Part shown: positions 33,483-49,707 of the stretch, piece by piece
Layout: every line of letters begins with the position of its first letter
Numbering within the stretch: position 1 is the first letter of the stretch
Assembly (NCBI GenBank): GCA_963971535.1
Contig: OZ020594.1
Coordinates: forward strand, 110,588,643-110,652,642
Direction of reading: 5' to 3'
Length of the DNA stretch: 64,000 nucleotides
DNA from: Notolepis coatsorum
Taxonomy: Eukaryota > Chordata > Actinopteri > Aulopiformes > Paralepididae
Translations under genes and position numbers: made by a program
Notes under the pieces: model-generated
Told to the model about the DNA's origin: nothing
Databases searched by the model: none
What the model saw: the letters and a program-made list of their open reading frames with translations, nothing else

Positions 33483-33563
<81 letters not shown>

Positions 33564-33622
33564 CGAGAGAGAGAGAGAGAGGGAGAGAGGGAGAGAGGGA
33601 GAGAGGGAGAGAGAGAGAGCGA
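33342..33622. repeat. (AG)n microsatellite with GC and GG interruptions
   Basis: About 280 bp of GA repeats with scattered GCGA and GGGA variants. Ser/Leu and Arg/Glu frames across it are artefacts. Confidence 0.95.
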
Positions 33623-35042
33623 TATCGCAAATCTACCTTGTTGTTGTTAAGTTGACAGCAGAGCAGGCAGAAGGGCTTGATAAAGTATATCAACTCCATT
33701 GTCCATTGTGCATGTCCCTCCACACTGCATCCATATATAGCTTATAGCCAACAAGTACTGTGTGAGCTAACAACAAATAGCCGCATCACAACACAACAGC
33801 ATAAACTCACTTTGTTTAATTGAAACGTGGTGGGCTTGATAAAGTGTATAATCCGCTGTTGATGATGTATATCCAGACCACTGTCCACTGTCCAGACTGC
33901 ATCCGCCATATAGCTTGTTAGCTGTTAGCACCACACAACAAGACAGTACTTGATTTCTTTGTCCATTTCCGCGTCGAACAGACTGCAAACTACCTGGCAT
34001 TCTATCGCCATGCTCTAAGACAAACTCTAACCTTAACCAACTTTGAAAGAGTGCCTAAGCTTAACCGTCGAAAGAACTTGCAGTCACGCTCTAAGACAAA
34101 TAGCTGCATCTCACAACAACACAACTATCTCTACCACCAACCTAGAATAAGCTAGAATTGGAACATAGAAAGTGGATCCGGCCAATCAGAGAGCGTCTCC
34201 GCGAAATGCTGCTACGGAAAAAAAACTGACGTCGGCCAATCAGAGAGCGTCTCCGCGAAATGCGGCTACGGAAATTCTTGACGCTGCTAGGCTAGACCGC
34301 TTCAAATCGCGCCCGGTTTCCAACATAATACATCATATTTCAACGCACAGCGCGTTACGCACTGATTGGCTGCGACCGACGGATACAGCGATCAAACAGT
34401 GACGCGCACTCAGAGCGATATTGCGTCTAGCCCGGGCCGAGAAATACGGCTAGGAGAAATGCGGCAGGAGAAATGCGGCAGGAGTGAGTCACTTCCTGTT
34501 CAGGAAAACGAGTATTTTTTATTTTATATATTAACGTTATATTGTGCATTGGAAAAACAAACACTTAAAATGAGTAAATATTATTCATTTTAAACATGTT
34601 TATATTATTTATAGGGCTATAAAACAAAAAACAAAAACGTTTTTTTTTCTTCTTCTCTCATTTAAAGGTCTAAAGTAACTAGCTCCACCTTCTCAGAATT
34701 TTCCCTTTTTTTTGTTACATAATGTAAAATTACAGATTCATACCTTCAAAATAAGCCATCAATTGTCAAATTTGAGACGATAGTTTTCAATCAATGTCCT
34801 ATCAAACATTCTGGTAAAATCCTAACTACTTTTCAGGATAGGACTTGAACTTGATCCAAGTTCATTCAGCTATCTGATGAGAGAATTACACTCCCAGAAT
34901 TCAATGTGATCATTGTCACTAGAACCATTTCACACCTGGAGCAAAGGCCCAGTCATTCCTTTGTTATTCCAGTGAATGGACCCAGCAGGAGGCCTAGCCT
35001 AGCGACAAGCGGCCACTACATAGTTGGGTATTGAAAAAATGC
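33623..35042. other. Non-coding hAT interior with duplicated CCAAT-containing block
   Basis: No coding region. Two diverged copies of a segment beginning CTTGATAAAGT and ending near TATAGCTT lie at about 33677-33760 and 33836-33920. At 34176-34210 and 34233-34268 the block GGCCAATCAGAGAGCGTCTC CGCGAAATG-type sequence occurs twice, period about 57, with an inverted CCAAT (GATTGG) near 34365. The GC-rich 34170-34490 part looks promoter-like. 34500-35042 is AT-rich and unassigned. Confidence 0.45.
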
Positions 35043-35970
<928 letters not shown>

Positions 35971-36064
35971 ATTGATTTTTAAGAACCTTTATTTCCAATA
36001 AATAAAAGGAAATTTTTCCATTTGCCAATCAAAACAAATTCATTCATAGACACTATTTAAATCC

Positions 36065-39000
36065 TCACAAAAACAAGGGGTTAAAACAGAGCTGTTTGTC
36101 AATGACCGAACAAAGAGCTTCATTGAAGCACCAACGCGTCAAAAAAACCTCAAAATCAGTCATGAGTAAATAAAACCGAAAATCTACTGTGATTCGAGCT
36201 CGTACCAAAGCCTTAAACAATGGCAACAACTCCCCACCTGAACCATATTCAATTTGATGTTTCCAACTTTTGTAAATTGACAATTTTGCCTGTCCCACCA
36301 CAAAATTCAACAGCTCCCATTTCATTACATTTGTCCTTCTATAACCAGCACCAAAAATAAACGCAGTTTTACTCCAACTCTCCCCACATTTGACAAACAC
36401 AGATTCTACAACCTCAAAAAGTGCTTCAATTCTTTTACACTCCAAGAAACAGTGGAAAATAGACTCTGGTTCTTGACAAAAAGGACAGTTGTTAGATACT
36501 GTTGGATTCAACTTTGAGACAAAGCTATTGACTGCCACTGCTCCCTTCAGTATTCGCCACTGCAAGTCTCCTGACCTCTTGTTCAGTGGTGCTTTATAAA
36601 ACACCCTCCACACTGGTTTACAGTCCTCCTGCACATTTAATTTCTCTCTCCACACAGTGTCTGCTTTCCCACTCAGCATTCTTTTGTTTAGAGCGTGCAC
36701 ACAGTATTTATACATCGCCTTCCCACTCAACATGTACAAGTCTGTAGATCCATCATTTTTGTAATCCAACAAAGGTCCCATCAGTCCAGTGTGATCTATT
36801 CGGGGACTCAGTTCAGGAAAAGGATCTCTTGCATCAGGAATGTCTGTTCCACTTAGATATTCCCGTACCATGTCCCACTCCTGATTACTCAGTCTCTCAG
36901 TCCACGCATTCAAAAAGTTCCTGGTTTGGCGACCCGACCTCAGACCCATCAGAGAGGACACGTCTTCTGTGTTACAAAATCCGGGCCCTGCTGCATCCAC
37001 TATTTGTTTCAGCTTTACTGCCCCAGCTGAAACTAAACGCTGGGTAAGACCAATCCTGCTTTCATTCTGAATGTCCAATCGGGCCCCATAGATTATAGGC
37101 TCCTCCAATAGCCAAAACAGTGAACTTGTGGGTTCCGTTCTGCTCCATTTAAACAGCATCCATGTTTTAAAAAGTCCTTGATAAAATGGAGTCAAATCAC
37201 ATAAACGTATAAAATGACAATCCAGCAAAAACAAAGACACATCAAATTTCAAACCTTGTATTCCCCTTAAAATGGTGCTCATTACCGGTTTCCATACCAC
37301 ATCCTCATCCCTTCCTGCAATATAGCGCTGGATGAATTGTAACCTGAAAGCCGCTTTCCTACTCTCCAAGTGAATCAGTCCCTGCCCCCCCTCCTCTTTC
37401 GGCAGGTAGAGCACACTCTGTGGGACCCAATGCAAACGATCCCAGAAGAAATGTACCATGATGGACTGTAGTTTTGATAATAGCCCAGCAGGGGGCTCCA
37501 TACATTGCAATTTGTGCCAAAGTTTTGATGCCACCAAGTTATTAATTATCAATACTCTTCCTCTGTATGACATATGTGGTAAAAGCCACCTCCACTTTGC
37601 CAAACTCCCCTCCACCTTCTCCACCATTCCCTCCCAATTCAGTTTTACAGTCTGGTCGTCTCCTAAATACACTCCCAAGTATTTTAGACCTCCCCTCTTC
37701 CAGCTCAAACCTCCTGGCAGCTTAGGGAGACCTACAGACCAACTCCCAACTGCTAAAGCCTCGCTCTTTTCCCAATTTACTTTTGCAGCTGAGATTTTAC
37801 CAAAAGTTTCAACAATACAGCCTAACCTGTTTACATCCTCCTGACTCCTTATAATGACAATAATGTCATCCGCATATGCAGACAAATTAAAATATGCATT
37901 AAAATCAGGTAAAAACATCCCATGAATACGTGAACGGATATTGTGCAGCATTGGTTCAATAGCAAGTGTGTAAAGCATGCCAGACATCGAACATCCTTGC
38001 CTTATGCCCCGAGTGGTTTTGAAAGGTTTACACAATCCACCATTAATTTTCAGCACACTCTCAGCGTTCTCATACAAAACCATAATCTTAGCAATGAAAC
38101 CAGGGCTGAGGCCGAACCTCTCTAAGACCTTCCACAGGTAACGGTGCTCAACCCGGTCAAAAGCCTTTTCTTGGTCCAAAGATACCAGACCAACATTTAT
38201 GCCTAATGAATCAGAGACTTCCAAAAGGACGACCTGGTCCATCACCTTCCTCAGTCTATTGGCCAGAGCTTTAGACAGCAGCTTGTAATCCGAGCATAGG
38301 AGCGCCACAGGACGCCAATTCTTTATCTCCTGAAGATCACCTTTCTTTGGCAGCAGAGCCAGAACTGCCCTCCTACAGCTCTGAGGCAAAAAGGAGTCTT
38401 TAAAACTTTCATTAAAAACGTCCAAAATATCCTCTTCCAGCTCAGTCCAGAACGCTCTATAAAACTCTGGTGGGAGTCCATCGATCCCAGGGGCCTTCCC
38501 TCCCTTCATGCTCTGCAATGCCACGCCCACTTCCTCTGCAGTTAGAGGACCCTCCAGCTCCGTGTTGGTCTCTTTTGAGACTCTGGGCAGCCCATTGCAA
38601 AAGGAGTCAAACACTTCTTCATTCTCAACATACTCACTTTCAAACAAGTGAGAATAAAACTCCACAGCTCTCTGCCGGATCTCATTGTCTTCAGTCAACA
38701 GCTGTCCTGTGGCTGAGCGCATAGCATGAAAGAGCCTGCTTTGTCCGTTTTTCTTTTCAAGACTAAAAAAATACTTTGACGGAGAGTCCATTAAAGCAGC
38801 GCTCTGAAAACGGGACCGAACCAGCGCCCCCTGCACTTTAGTGCCCAACAGATCTGCCAGTATGGCTTTTTTAGTACTGAGATTCTCAACACAACCTCTG
38901 TTTCCTGTGGATCCTGCAGCAAGCTGCATCTCCACTATTTCAGTCTCCAAATCTCTCATAGACTTGGCAATGTCACGAGAAACGTTGAGAGTGTACTGTT

Positions 39001-39933
39001 GACACAACTGCCTTATCTCCACTTTGCCACAATCCCACCACTGCTTTAATGATTCAAAATCATTTTTTCTTGTTTTAAAAACTTTCCAAAAAAATACAAA
39101 AGACTCTTTAAAATTAACATCTAATAACAATGCAGTGTTAAAATGCCAGTATGCAGATTTATGTTTCACTTTTGAAATAAAAACACTACAACACACCATA
39201 GAGTGGTCAGAAAAACCCACAGGGATTATTCTGCACTCTTTAAAAATGCTGAGATGATGTTTGAAGCAGTAAAATCTGTCCAACCTGGCCAAAGAAATTA
39301 TATTCTCCCTGCTCTGGACCCAAGTGTACTGTCTGTTTTTCCCATGTATTCCTCTCCATACATCACTCAAACTGTGAGCCTCTATCATCTTTTGTATGGC
39401 TCTCTTTGAAGGACCATGAGGTTCACAATGATTCCTGTCCAGCTGATCATTTTCTGTACAATTAAAATCCCCACCTAAAAATAAAACATCCTCAGGTTCA
39501 CACTGGCTTAAAACCACACTGAGTTCACTTAAAAACTGAACTCTGGCAGGTCCTCATATTTGGCTCTGATCACCATCAATCTGCCCTTCACTATTTCCTC
39601 CACCTTATATGATGTTGGCAAAAAATTCTTGGAGAAGAGTAATGCCACCCCGCCACTATTCCTACTCAAATGACTTAGCACAACATCCCCATCCCATTCT
39701 CTCTTCCAGTCAGTCTCATTCAAGGTGTCGCTGTGTGTTTCCTGAACTAACATTATATTGATGTTCTTCAACCTAACAAGTTCAAACAGACTCATTCTTT
39801 TCCTCACATCTCTGGCTCCATTTAGGTTAAGTGTGGAAACCCTGAACTCATTCATGAGTGTTGATATGAGAAAAACAAAACAAGAAAAAACACACAGGAA
39901 CCAGCCTGTTCTAGACCTTTGTTTCACCATCAT
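36065..39933 (-). pseudogene. Tx1-type ORF2: endonuclease and reverse transcriptase, with internal deletions
   Basis: The N-terminal frame (39529-39933) reads an APE endonuclease start (RVSTLNLNGARD, MLVQETHS). The main 1150-codon frame (36065-39517) continues with LFLGGDFN, ARLDRFYC and FSDHSMV, then RT motifs GKAPGIDGLPPEF, LDQEKAFDRV (motif A), RQGCSMSGMLY and AYADDIIVI. It ends in a long C-terminal region with a Cys/His motif CPFCQEPESIFHCFLEC. Two defects are visible. About 25 residues around the endonuclease 'NVYAP' motif are missing at 39517-39545, with a frame change. A similar-sized piece before motif A (around MDQVVLLEVSDS) is also missing. Catalytic Asp residues of RT remain, but the endonuclease is broken. 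Confidence 0.85.
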
Positions 39934-41567
39934 TGAGCATTCCTTTTTTGATACTCTGTATTATTTTCTTGAGTCTGAACCCCTCCTTTTCAGTATAGCC
40001 TCCATTATTTCTGCTCCTCAACTGCGATTTGACAGAAGAAAAAAGAGCCTCTTTATCAGGGAAATAATCTTCAATTTCATACTTCTTGTTCTTTGTTACT
40101 CTCAAGAAATGTTGAACCCTTTTTACATCATATTTTTTCTTCCCCTTCACTTCACTTTTTTGTGATTCAGACATGCTCTGACTGCCTTCACTTTGGTCAT
40201 CCTCTTCCTCTTCCTCTCCTTCGTCCTCCATACTAGAGTGACAGTCAACTGACTCAGAATCTGACTGCTCCTCCGGTTCCCTGACCTTGTCTGCTGTTTT
40301 CTTTGCCTGAGAACAGCCCTCTTTCCCATTTTCTTTTCCTTTTCTTTTAGTAGCACTAGGGACTTTGAAAGCCTCATCCATCAAAACTCCATCACTATCT
40401 ACTATTTCCCTACTCTCCTTGTTTTGACTTGTCTCCTGCTGATCAACTTTTCCTGCACTCATTATTTGTCCTTCATTTTCACTTAAACCAGTTTGATCTC
40501 CTGTTTGACCACTTTCCTTTCTTTTATTTTGTTCCTGGTTTGCATTTGATGCACCTTGAGTTTGACTCTCAGTTCCATTGTCTTCCTCCCTTGTTGTCTT
40601 TTCACTGTCATTCTGTTTCTTACTAGCGTTAACCGTCTTCGTCACTGCATCAACAAAACTCCTCGGTGCGTCCGCACCTGCTCCCCCCTGCGCTCCCGCA
40701 GTGGGAACCTTATCAGGGCAGTCCCGATAGAAGTGGCCTTGCTTTTTACAGCCATGACAGGTTGAAACCCCAGAGCTAACATATACAACATATTCAAACT
40801 AGGGATGTCCGATATTATCGGCCGACCGATATTATCGGCCGATATCGGCAGTAAAATGTGATATCGGAAAATATCGGTATCGGTTTAAAAAAAGAAAAAA
40901 ACAATAACAATATTTGTTATATATATATGCAATGAAATTATTAGTTACCTGAAATTATTCAGTTTTTTGGGGGGGGGAAACCCTGCATATATCGGTATCA
41001 GTTGATATCGGTTGATATCGGTATCGGAAATTAAGAGTTGGACAATATCGGAATATCGGTATCGGTAAAAAAGCCAATATCGAGCATCCCTAATTCAAAC
41101 CCATCAACGTTCAACTTGAACACCAGATCAAGCTCCTCGTCATGTTTGTTCATGATCATTAGAGCCTGGCGTCTGTGTGACACAACGTGCGCCAGTAATG
41201 GGGATTTACAGCCGGATGACATTTTTCTAATTGGTGCGACCACTTTACCATACCGCGACAATTCCTTCACTAATAAATCATCGCTGATTAGTGGTGGTAT
41301 GTTCGAGATGGTAACTCTTGTATACGGCGTAGACAGAGGAGTCACCATAACAAACGTGTCTCTAACCGTGACGCCGGTCTCAGTCACTTTGTTCGCCTTT
41401 CCAACGTGGTTCACGAACATTACCATCGTGCCATTCATCCGAGCGGCAGATACAATGCTTTCATAGCCCACAACCTTACCAACAGCTAAACTACAATCTT
41501 CCACTGACACATCAGCTCCAACTGCAAGTTTAAAACCATGTCTCCTGCTTAGAATAGGAGCCTCCAT
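39911..41567 (-). pseudogene. Tx1-type ORF1 (zinc-knuckle protein), split by a MITE
   Basis: The N-terminal part (41101-41567) starts MEAPILSRRHGFKLAVGADV and has an RRM-like region with VTISNIPPLISDDLLVKEL. The C-terminal part (39911 to about 40799) has a zinc knuckle CHGCKKQGHFYRDC (40718-40759), then a long acidic, lysine- and glutamine-rich tail with an EEEEED run. The 293-bp MITE interrupts the frame between them, just before the zinc knuckle. In L1/Tx1 elements ORF1p binds element RNA. The ATG at 41567 follows a GC-rich leader. Confidence 0.8.
40800..41092. mobile_element. 293-bp hAT-type MITE inside Tx1 ORF1
   Basis: Inverted ends TAGGGATG...CATCCCTA; perfect 8-bp target duplication ATTCAAAC at 40792-40799 and 41093-41100. 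Rich in ATATCGG/CCGATA motifs on both strands, a known look of fish MITEs. It inserted after the L1. Confidence 0.88.
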
Positions 41568-41704
41568 TTCAGCAGCCTATCCTAACCAGCGCGCGCTGGC
41601 CGACAGGCGACAGCGACACGCGAACCGAGATTAACCAACCTCTGTTTGAAACCAACAACACTACAATAGCAACCTACAAATAAATAACACTCTAATTCAC
41701 AACA

Positions 41705-42504
<800 letters not shown>

Positions 42505-42818
42505 TCTCAGAGGGCATTGTGTGTATCACTAAAAAAATGAAAAAACACAACTGGAATAGAATATCACACAATTTTATTAAAAACACAGAGAATAATAATC
42601 AACAAGAAACATCAACTGTATCAATTGTATTGTACAATGAACAACCCTATATATCACTTTTGGATTACAATAGTAATACAAGGTGCCTCATATGATATTT
42701 GGCAGAGAGCGCGACCACAATGAATTTAGGCAAAATCTACAAAAAAATTAAATTATGCACACGTATAAAAAAAAAAAAAAAAAGGTGTCTCCTCATGGTT
42801 ATATCTGCCTGTTCTGTA

Positions 42819-43686
42819 TCACACTAAGTGATATGTGAAAAAGCAGTTCCTGTCTGGAATGATACAGAGGGCCATACCACATTCACAGCACTTCCAGGGG
42901 GTCTTCATCTTACAATGTACGCAAAACAGGCGGCCAGCCGTGGCCTTCTGGGATTTATCTGCCTGTTGCGTGATCGCAACAGGTGAATGGTTCCTTGGTA
43001 GGCGGTCCACTGGTGCTGTGGGTAGATTGTCCACTGCTGTGGGTAGGTTGTCCACTGGCACCTGTACAACTGTGACGCCACACAGCTCAGCTACCAGCTC
43101 CTGCTGGAAGACCAGGTGGGTCATCGGCTGCACCTGCTGCTCTCTGCAGAGCTCCATGTGAAGAAGGTAGGAGTTAGTGGCGGCAATGTCCAGATAATGA
43201 TAGAGCAAAGTCCTGTACCATCGCATGGTCTTGTGGTGTGCAGAGTAGTACTGGATGAGTTGGTCAGACAAATCAACGCCTTCCATGTACTTGTTGTACT
43301 CCAGGACAGGTCTCACTGCGCTTGTTTTTTATTCTCCTCAGCACAGTTTTTCCAGCGAATGACTCGTGGATTGTGGAGCAAACAGAGACTTCACGTGTGT
43401 CCATCCACTTCACAAAGACCAGTGGGCCATCACGTAGCCACCTGATGGTGCCCCTAGCATCCTTCTTTTTGAGAGCATTCACCTCTGTGCGGGGGCATTA
43501 TTTTCTGTCAACTCTGCACGTTCCACATGCTCCGACACCCAGGCTATGCAGATCCCTGAAAAGCTTTGGACTTGTATAAAAGTTATCGACATACAAATGA
43601 TATCCCTTGCCCATGGGTACTTGCTTGAGGTGTGCTGGCTTTATCAGGGACATGACAGAGTCATACGCTCTGGTATTTCACTATAA
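42819..43686 (-). pseudogene. piggyBac-type transposase, C-terminal half
   Basis: Pieces in two frames. 43273-43686 contains KGYHLYVDNFYTSP and GTIRWLRDGPLVFVKWMDT. 42819-43316 contains EYNKYMEGVDLSDQLIQYY and WYRTLLYHYLDIAATNSY. These are the hallmarks of the DDE_Tnp_1_7 (PGBD) core around its late Asp. A C-terminal Cys-rich finger (FCVHCKMKTPWKCCECG) follows. An in-frame stop lies near 43497 and a frame change near 43316. The N-terminal half is missing: homology stops near 43686 at a CA-rich stretch. No TTAA-flanked end was found. 42505-42818 is probably its 3' UTR. Confidence 0.8.
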
Positions 43687-44128
43687 GTGATATATTTGCA
43701 ATTGAAAATCACACACACACACACACACCCACACCCACACACAACAGAACATCTGAACAGATTAAAATTAGAAGTGGTCTTGTCTTATTTAGAGAGAGAG
43801 AGAGAGAGAGAGAGTGGCTGTGGCCTGGTGGAGATTCATGCATGCACTCAATTCCTAAACAACATGATCATAACCAAACCAATTTCAAATGTATCATCAA
43901 GTACAAAATAGATTTGATCGTAATATTTATGAGAATGCATGTTGAATGAATGCAAGAACATTCTAGAACATTTGTGATGTCACAGTATGATGTCATAATT
44001 GAACATTCTAGCACTCAACACTTTGATGAACATTGTTACTCAGCTGATAGAGTTGTGCCCTTCCTGATGACTTGTTGTACAGAACTTGTAAGTCGCTTTG
44101 GATAAAAGCATCAGCTAAATGACTAGAC
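43687..44128. other. Short microsatellites, cassette relic and SINE/LINE tail
   Basis: (CA)n near 43710-43743 and (GA)n near 43792-43814. 44010-44063 repeats part of the AG-rich cassette (CACTCAACACTTTGATGAAC). 44087-44121 reads TAAGTCGCTTTGGATAAAAG CATCAGCTAAATGA, the tail shared by many fish SINEs and L2-group LINEs. No gene. Confidence 0.6.
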
Positions 44129-44612
44129 CAGGGGTCTCAAACTCAATTTACCTGGGGGCCGCTGGAGGTAGAGTCTGGGTGAGGCTGGGCCGCATCAAAT
44201 ATTCCACAAAAAAAGGGTTTCAAGTATTCCAAAAATGTATTAATATACCCCTTTGCCTCATCATAAAACCTCACAAACACCAGCAACTGAGCATTCTCAG
44301 TGGTGTCAGTGGACTCATCCACAGCTATGGAAATGCACTGTGCATTTTTTTTTTATTCTATCACAAAGCTGTTTAATGAAATCATCAGCCAGTATTTCAG
44401 TTATTCTGGTTGCTGTGCGATCTGAGGAGGATTTGCTTTTGTTTGCCTTCAAACATGGTCTCCATCACTTCAGTCATACATTATTTTATTATGTATGCAT
44501 CAGAGAATGGCTTCTTGTGTTTAGCCAACACCCATGCCACTGAGTGAGGACTTGGTTGCTTCACCTTTGAATTGCAGCGATTTTCACTGTTGACTTTTAT
44601 TTTACTGGCCAT
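44129..44612 (-). pseudogene. Charlie-like hAT fragment with broken transposase N-terminus
   Basis: The left end CAGGGGTCTCAAACTC is a typical Charlie-type hAT terminus. On the minus strand an ATG at 44610-44612 opens a transposase N-terminus with HSVAWVLAKHKKPFSDAYII, then a stop. After it come MEVMETMFEGKQ-like and AVDESTDTT-like stretches in changing frames, as in GTF2IRD2/ZBED5-like hAT proteins. No catalytic core, several stops, and no right end or target duplication found. Confidence 0.65.
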
Positions 44613-45794
44613 CTTTGAATATGCCATATTTTTCTACTAGCTGCCTGCTGGCAAAACTATGCTACTCGCTACAGTACCTGCAGATTAGACTACCTGTATA
44701 TGCGCTGTCAACTCTCGCTCTGACTCCGACCCGTTGAAAGAGACAACACGCATTTCGTGAAGACCCGCCCTACTCCGCCTCTGATTCGCAGACTGTGGGT
44801 GGGGGGGGGGGATTCTGACGGGACGCTGAATATGATTGGACCAAAGCAGTAGACAGACACAGGCAGTTGGAGCAGTGCAGCCGGACAGGAGCTTGCAGAG
44901 GAGCTAGCGGAGAATTTCGAGGATACCTGCTATACGCACTGATGACAGGATATATTTCCTTCCACTTGGTATCACTCTCGAATCACGTTTCAACCACTAA
45001 CGTTGCTGCCATGAGCCTTCGCTATGGTAGCCTACAAGTGATAAAATAAATAAAACGCCCAACTCGCTGTACAAGAAATTCCTTCTGTGTGTGTGTGTGT
45101 GTGTGCTCTACTGGGCGCACCTTTCTACTCTAGAAAACTGCGAGATAACTCATAACTCGTACACACACGCACTCTGTCTCTATAATACAGTAGTTGATGT
45201 TGTAGCGCGATGTGGGTATATACACAGGCGAGGATGAAAAGCATGTTAGACTACTTTTTATTCATAAGTTAACGTTCCGTCGGGTCCGCGTGTATTCTCG
45301 AGAATGATAATAATAATAATGCTTATGCAGTCCACCTCTTCCTTCTTTCCTTGCACATAAAAAGCAAGTAGTTAATGTTTTATCGCGACGTCATAGACTG
45401 GTCTCTGATACCTCTCACCTCTGCGGGGGTCTAACACTTATTCACAGCGCACACACTTCTCTTGTGTGTGCGCGTGTGCGTGTATGTGCGTTTCGTGACG
45501 CGCTGTAGTTCTCTGGCAAACGGAGATAATTACAAGCATACCATCTAGCAAGAATTAAACGTATTTACAAGTCGTATTATGTTTAGCAAGTAAGGAGACA
45601 TATATAGTACATCTCAAAGCACTCGAAATTGTAATTTTTCTATTTTTACAGATTTCTGAAAAGCGCGACTTCCAGAGCATTTATGAGTCATTCTAAATCC
45701 CTTTGTTCTCCGCCCACGGGTCCAAAAAGCCCCGTCAACCTTGAAGGGTCAGGTGGGTCGGCGCCCTAGCGCCCCCGGTGGCGAGCCGCCACTG
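44613..45794. other. Right part of the large hAT nest, non-coding
   Basis: No gene recognised. GC-rich near 44750-44920, with a G run near 44803, and a short (TG)n near 45088-45108. The right hAT end lies in a GC-rich final 60 bp containing GGCGCCCTAGCGCC. Short ORFs (for example 44867-45049) lack domains. Confidence 0.4.
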
Positions 45795-45802
45795 GTAAGG
45801 AT

Positions 45803-46850
45803 ATACATGTGTGCGAATACACATTCCTTGTACTGTATGTGTTTATGAGATGTACAGTACGGCTCAATACACACAATTGTTAAGGGGATGCAGACCAGAG
45901 AAAGACGTTTGTCTTGTTTACATCAGGGTTTGATTGATTGATTGAAAACTTTATTAACAGATTGCAGAATGGGTACAATACAGTATGGCTCAATACACAC
46001 AATTGTTAAGGGGATGCAGACCAGAGAAAGACTTTCGTCTTGTTTACATCAGGGTCCCCTATTTTCAATTCATCAGGACATATATGACATACATGACATA
46101 CAGATAGACAGTACTGCTACATCTATACATGACATACCAGATTTGCAAATACAGTACTGTTTGTGATACAAAAAGAGTCAAGAAAAGGGAGTATATACAT
46201 TTGACGTAGAAACTGTACATTGGAGGAGGTTGGGTGGGGTTGTGTGGGGGGGGTTGGGTACATTGGGATATTGACAACCATACTGGGTAATTTACATTGG
46301 AGGTGGTTGGGGGGCGGGGGGGGGACACTGTATAAACAAGCAAAACTGTACATTGGGGGGGGACACACTGTACAAACAAGCAAAATTGTACATTGGAATA
46401 TTGACAACCATACTAGGTAAATGACTGTACATTGGAGGGGGTTGGGTTAGGACATTTACAGGGGCCAGTTTCGAATTGCAGTCTCCCGTAGGTGTCCCTT
46501 GAGAGTGGTTTTGAAAGTGGCTAGTGATTCACATTCCATTACAGCTTTGGGTAGGGCGTTCCACATTGATGTGGCATAATTGCAAAACGTGTTTAGTCCC
46601 TTGTTTGAGTTGAATCTGGGTTTAACATGATTTGTGGAGCTCCCTCTGGTGTTGTGATCGTGGTATTCACTGACCTTTGGGAAGTATTTTGACATGTACA
46701 TGGGTACCTTGGTCGTGTAGACCAGGCCCATTGCAAGTAGCTGTACTCTGTCATCTACTCTAAGCCATCCTAGGTTGTCAAAGTGGGCAGGGTGAGGTGG
46801 GTTCTAGGAGTAAGGTCAAGCAGTAGTCTGACCAGTTTGGTCCCCCATTT
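45803..46850 (-). mobile_element. LINE-A fragments: older 3' end interrupted by a younger copy
   Basis: 45840-45925 and 45960-46050 are the same 3' UTR segment (CACACAATTGTTAAGGGGAT GCAGACC-type). The second is headed by the true 3' tail (TTGATTGATTGATTGAAAAC), so one copy inserted into another of the same family. Upstream on the minus strand lie a G-rich variable UTR (46220-46450, repeated GTACATTGGAGG) and the ORF C-terminus at 46456-46731, containing SKYFPKVSEYHDHNTRGSST and WNALPKAV. 5'-truncated near 46850. Confidence 0.8.
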
Positions 46851-46927
46851 TCAATTCATAGTGACATTTATGACATACACAACATACATGACATCATGAC
46901 ATTTATGGCATAGGGACATACAGGTAG

Positions 46928-48861
<1,934 letters not shown>

Positions 48862-49030
48862 GCTGTGTGTTGATTGTCAGGTTCATCATCGATGTGTGTG
48901 TGTAACTTTGGTTGCCATTGTCAATTTGGGCACAAGTTACAACTGTATCAGAATAACCCACAATGTACAAGTGCACTGATAATATTTGTGTCCTTTAAAC
49001 ATTGTCTTTATGTGGTGTGGCAATTCCAGG

Positions 49031-49396
49031 TGTAGGGGTGGCAGAATAAACAACACACAGACAGGTTGCAGTTCCCAAAATCATACTCTTTATTTTCTAT
49101 TTAAATAATGATCGCTTGCTGGCGGTAATCTGTCGGCCGGGCGGCGTCTCCGCTCTGTGGCCTCTCGCCTTGCGCTGCTACGGGGGACTGAGAGGAGGCT
49201 CCTCGGCTCCATTAAGTCCCCCCTCCCCAACAGGCGCACTGCGCCGTGATTCGATAATCACATAATCACTCCTGATGGGTCTCTAGTGACAGGTGCGTCC
49301 GGAAGCGGACGCCCAAACATGGGCAGCGCCCAGCCATTGGGTCGCCACGTAGCGCCCATCAATCACCAAGCCCAGGGGTGGCTTGGGGTTGCCACA
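49031..49396 (-). repeat. Solo LTR candidate (366 bp)
   Basis: On the minus strand it begins TGTGGCAACCCC and ends CACCCCTACA. It has an AATAAA about 65 nt before the end and a T/G-rich stretch after it, as LTRs do. GC-rich body. No clear target duplication (CCAGG versus GTGGA) and no internal region, so a solo or rearranged LTR is inferred. Confidence 0.45.
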
Positions 49397-49707
49397 GTGG
49401 ACATAAATAAAGATTCTAAATGTGTGTGTGTGTCTGTGTGTGTGTGTGTGTGTGTGTATTCACAATGGAGACTAATTGGTATGGACCAATTGCACATAAA
49501 ACATCTTTTAGAAGTCCGGTAGGGATGACATATGGGTCTGGATGATGCCTTCATATGAGAAATAATGTAATTAAGGTCATCTGCTGAAATGGGCTAAAGA
49601 AACGTATGAAAAAGTAATCATTTTAATATTCTCATGTCTTCATCTGCTCCATTTCTGCGTCCAGCATTTTTATGTGGAAGACATATGACATACGTGAGTG
49701 AGATTTC
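49397..49707. other. Spacer with short (TG)n
   Basis: TG repeat at about 49421-49458; the rest is unassigned. No gene. Confidence 0.5.

Noticed and set aside
49031..49396. Intact LTR retrotransposon at this place
   Set aside because: Only one LTR-like unit was found and neither side carries gag/pol or a primer site.
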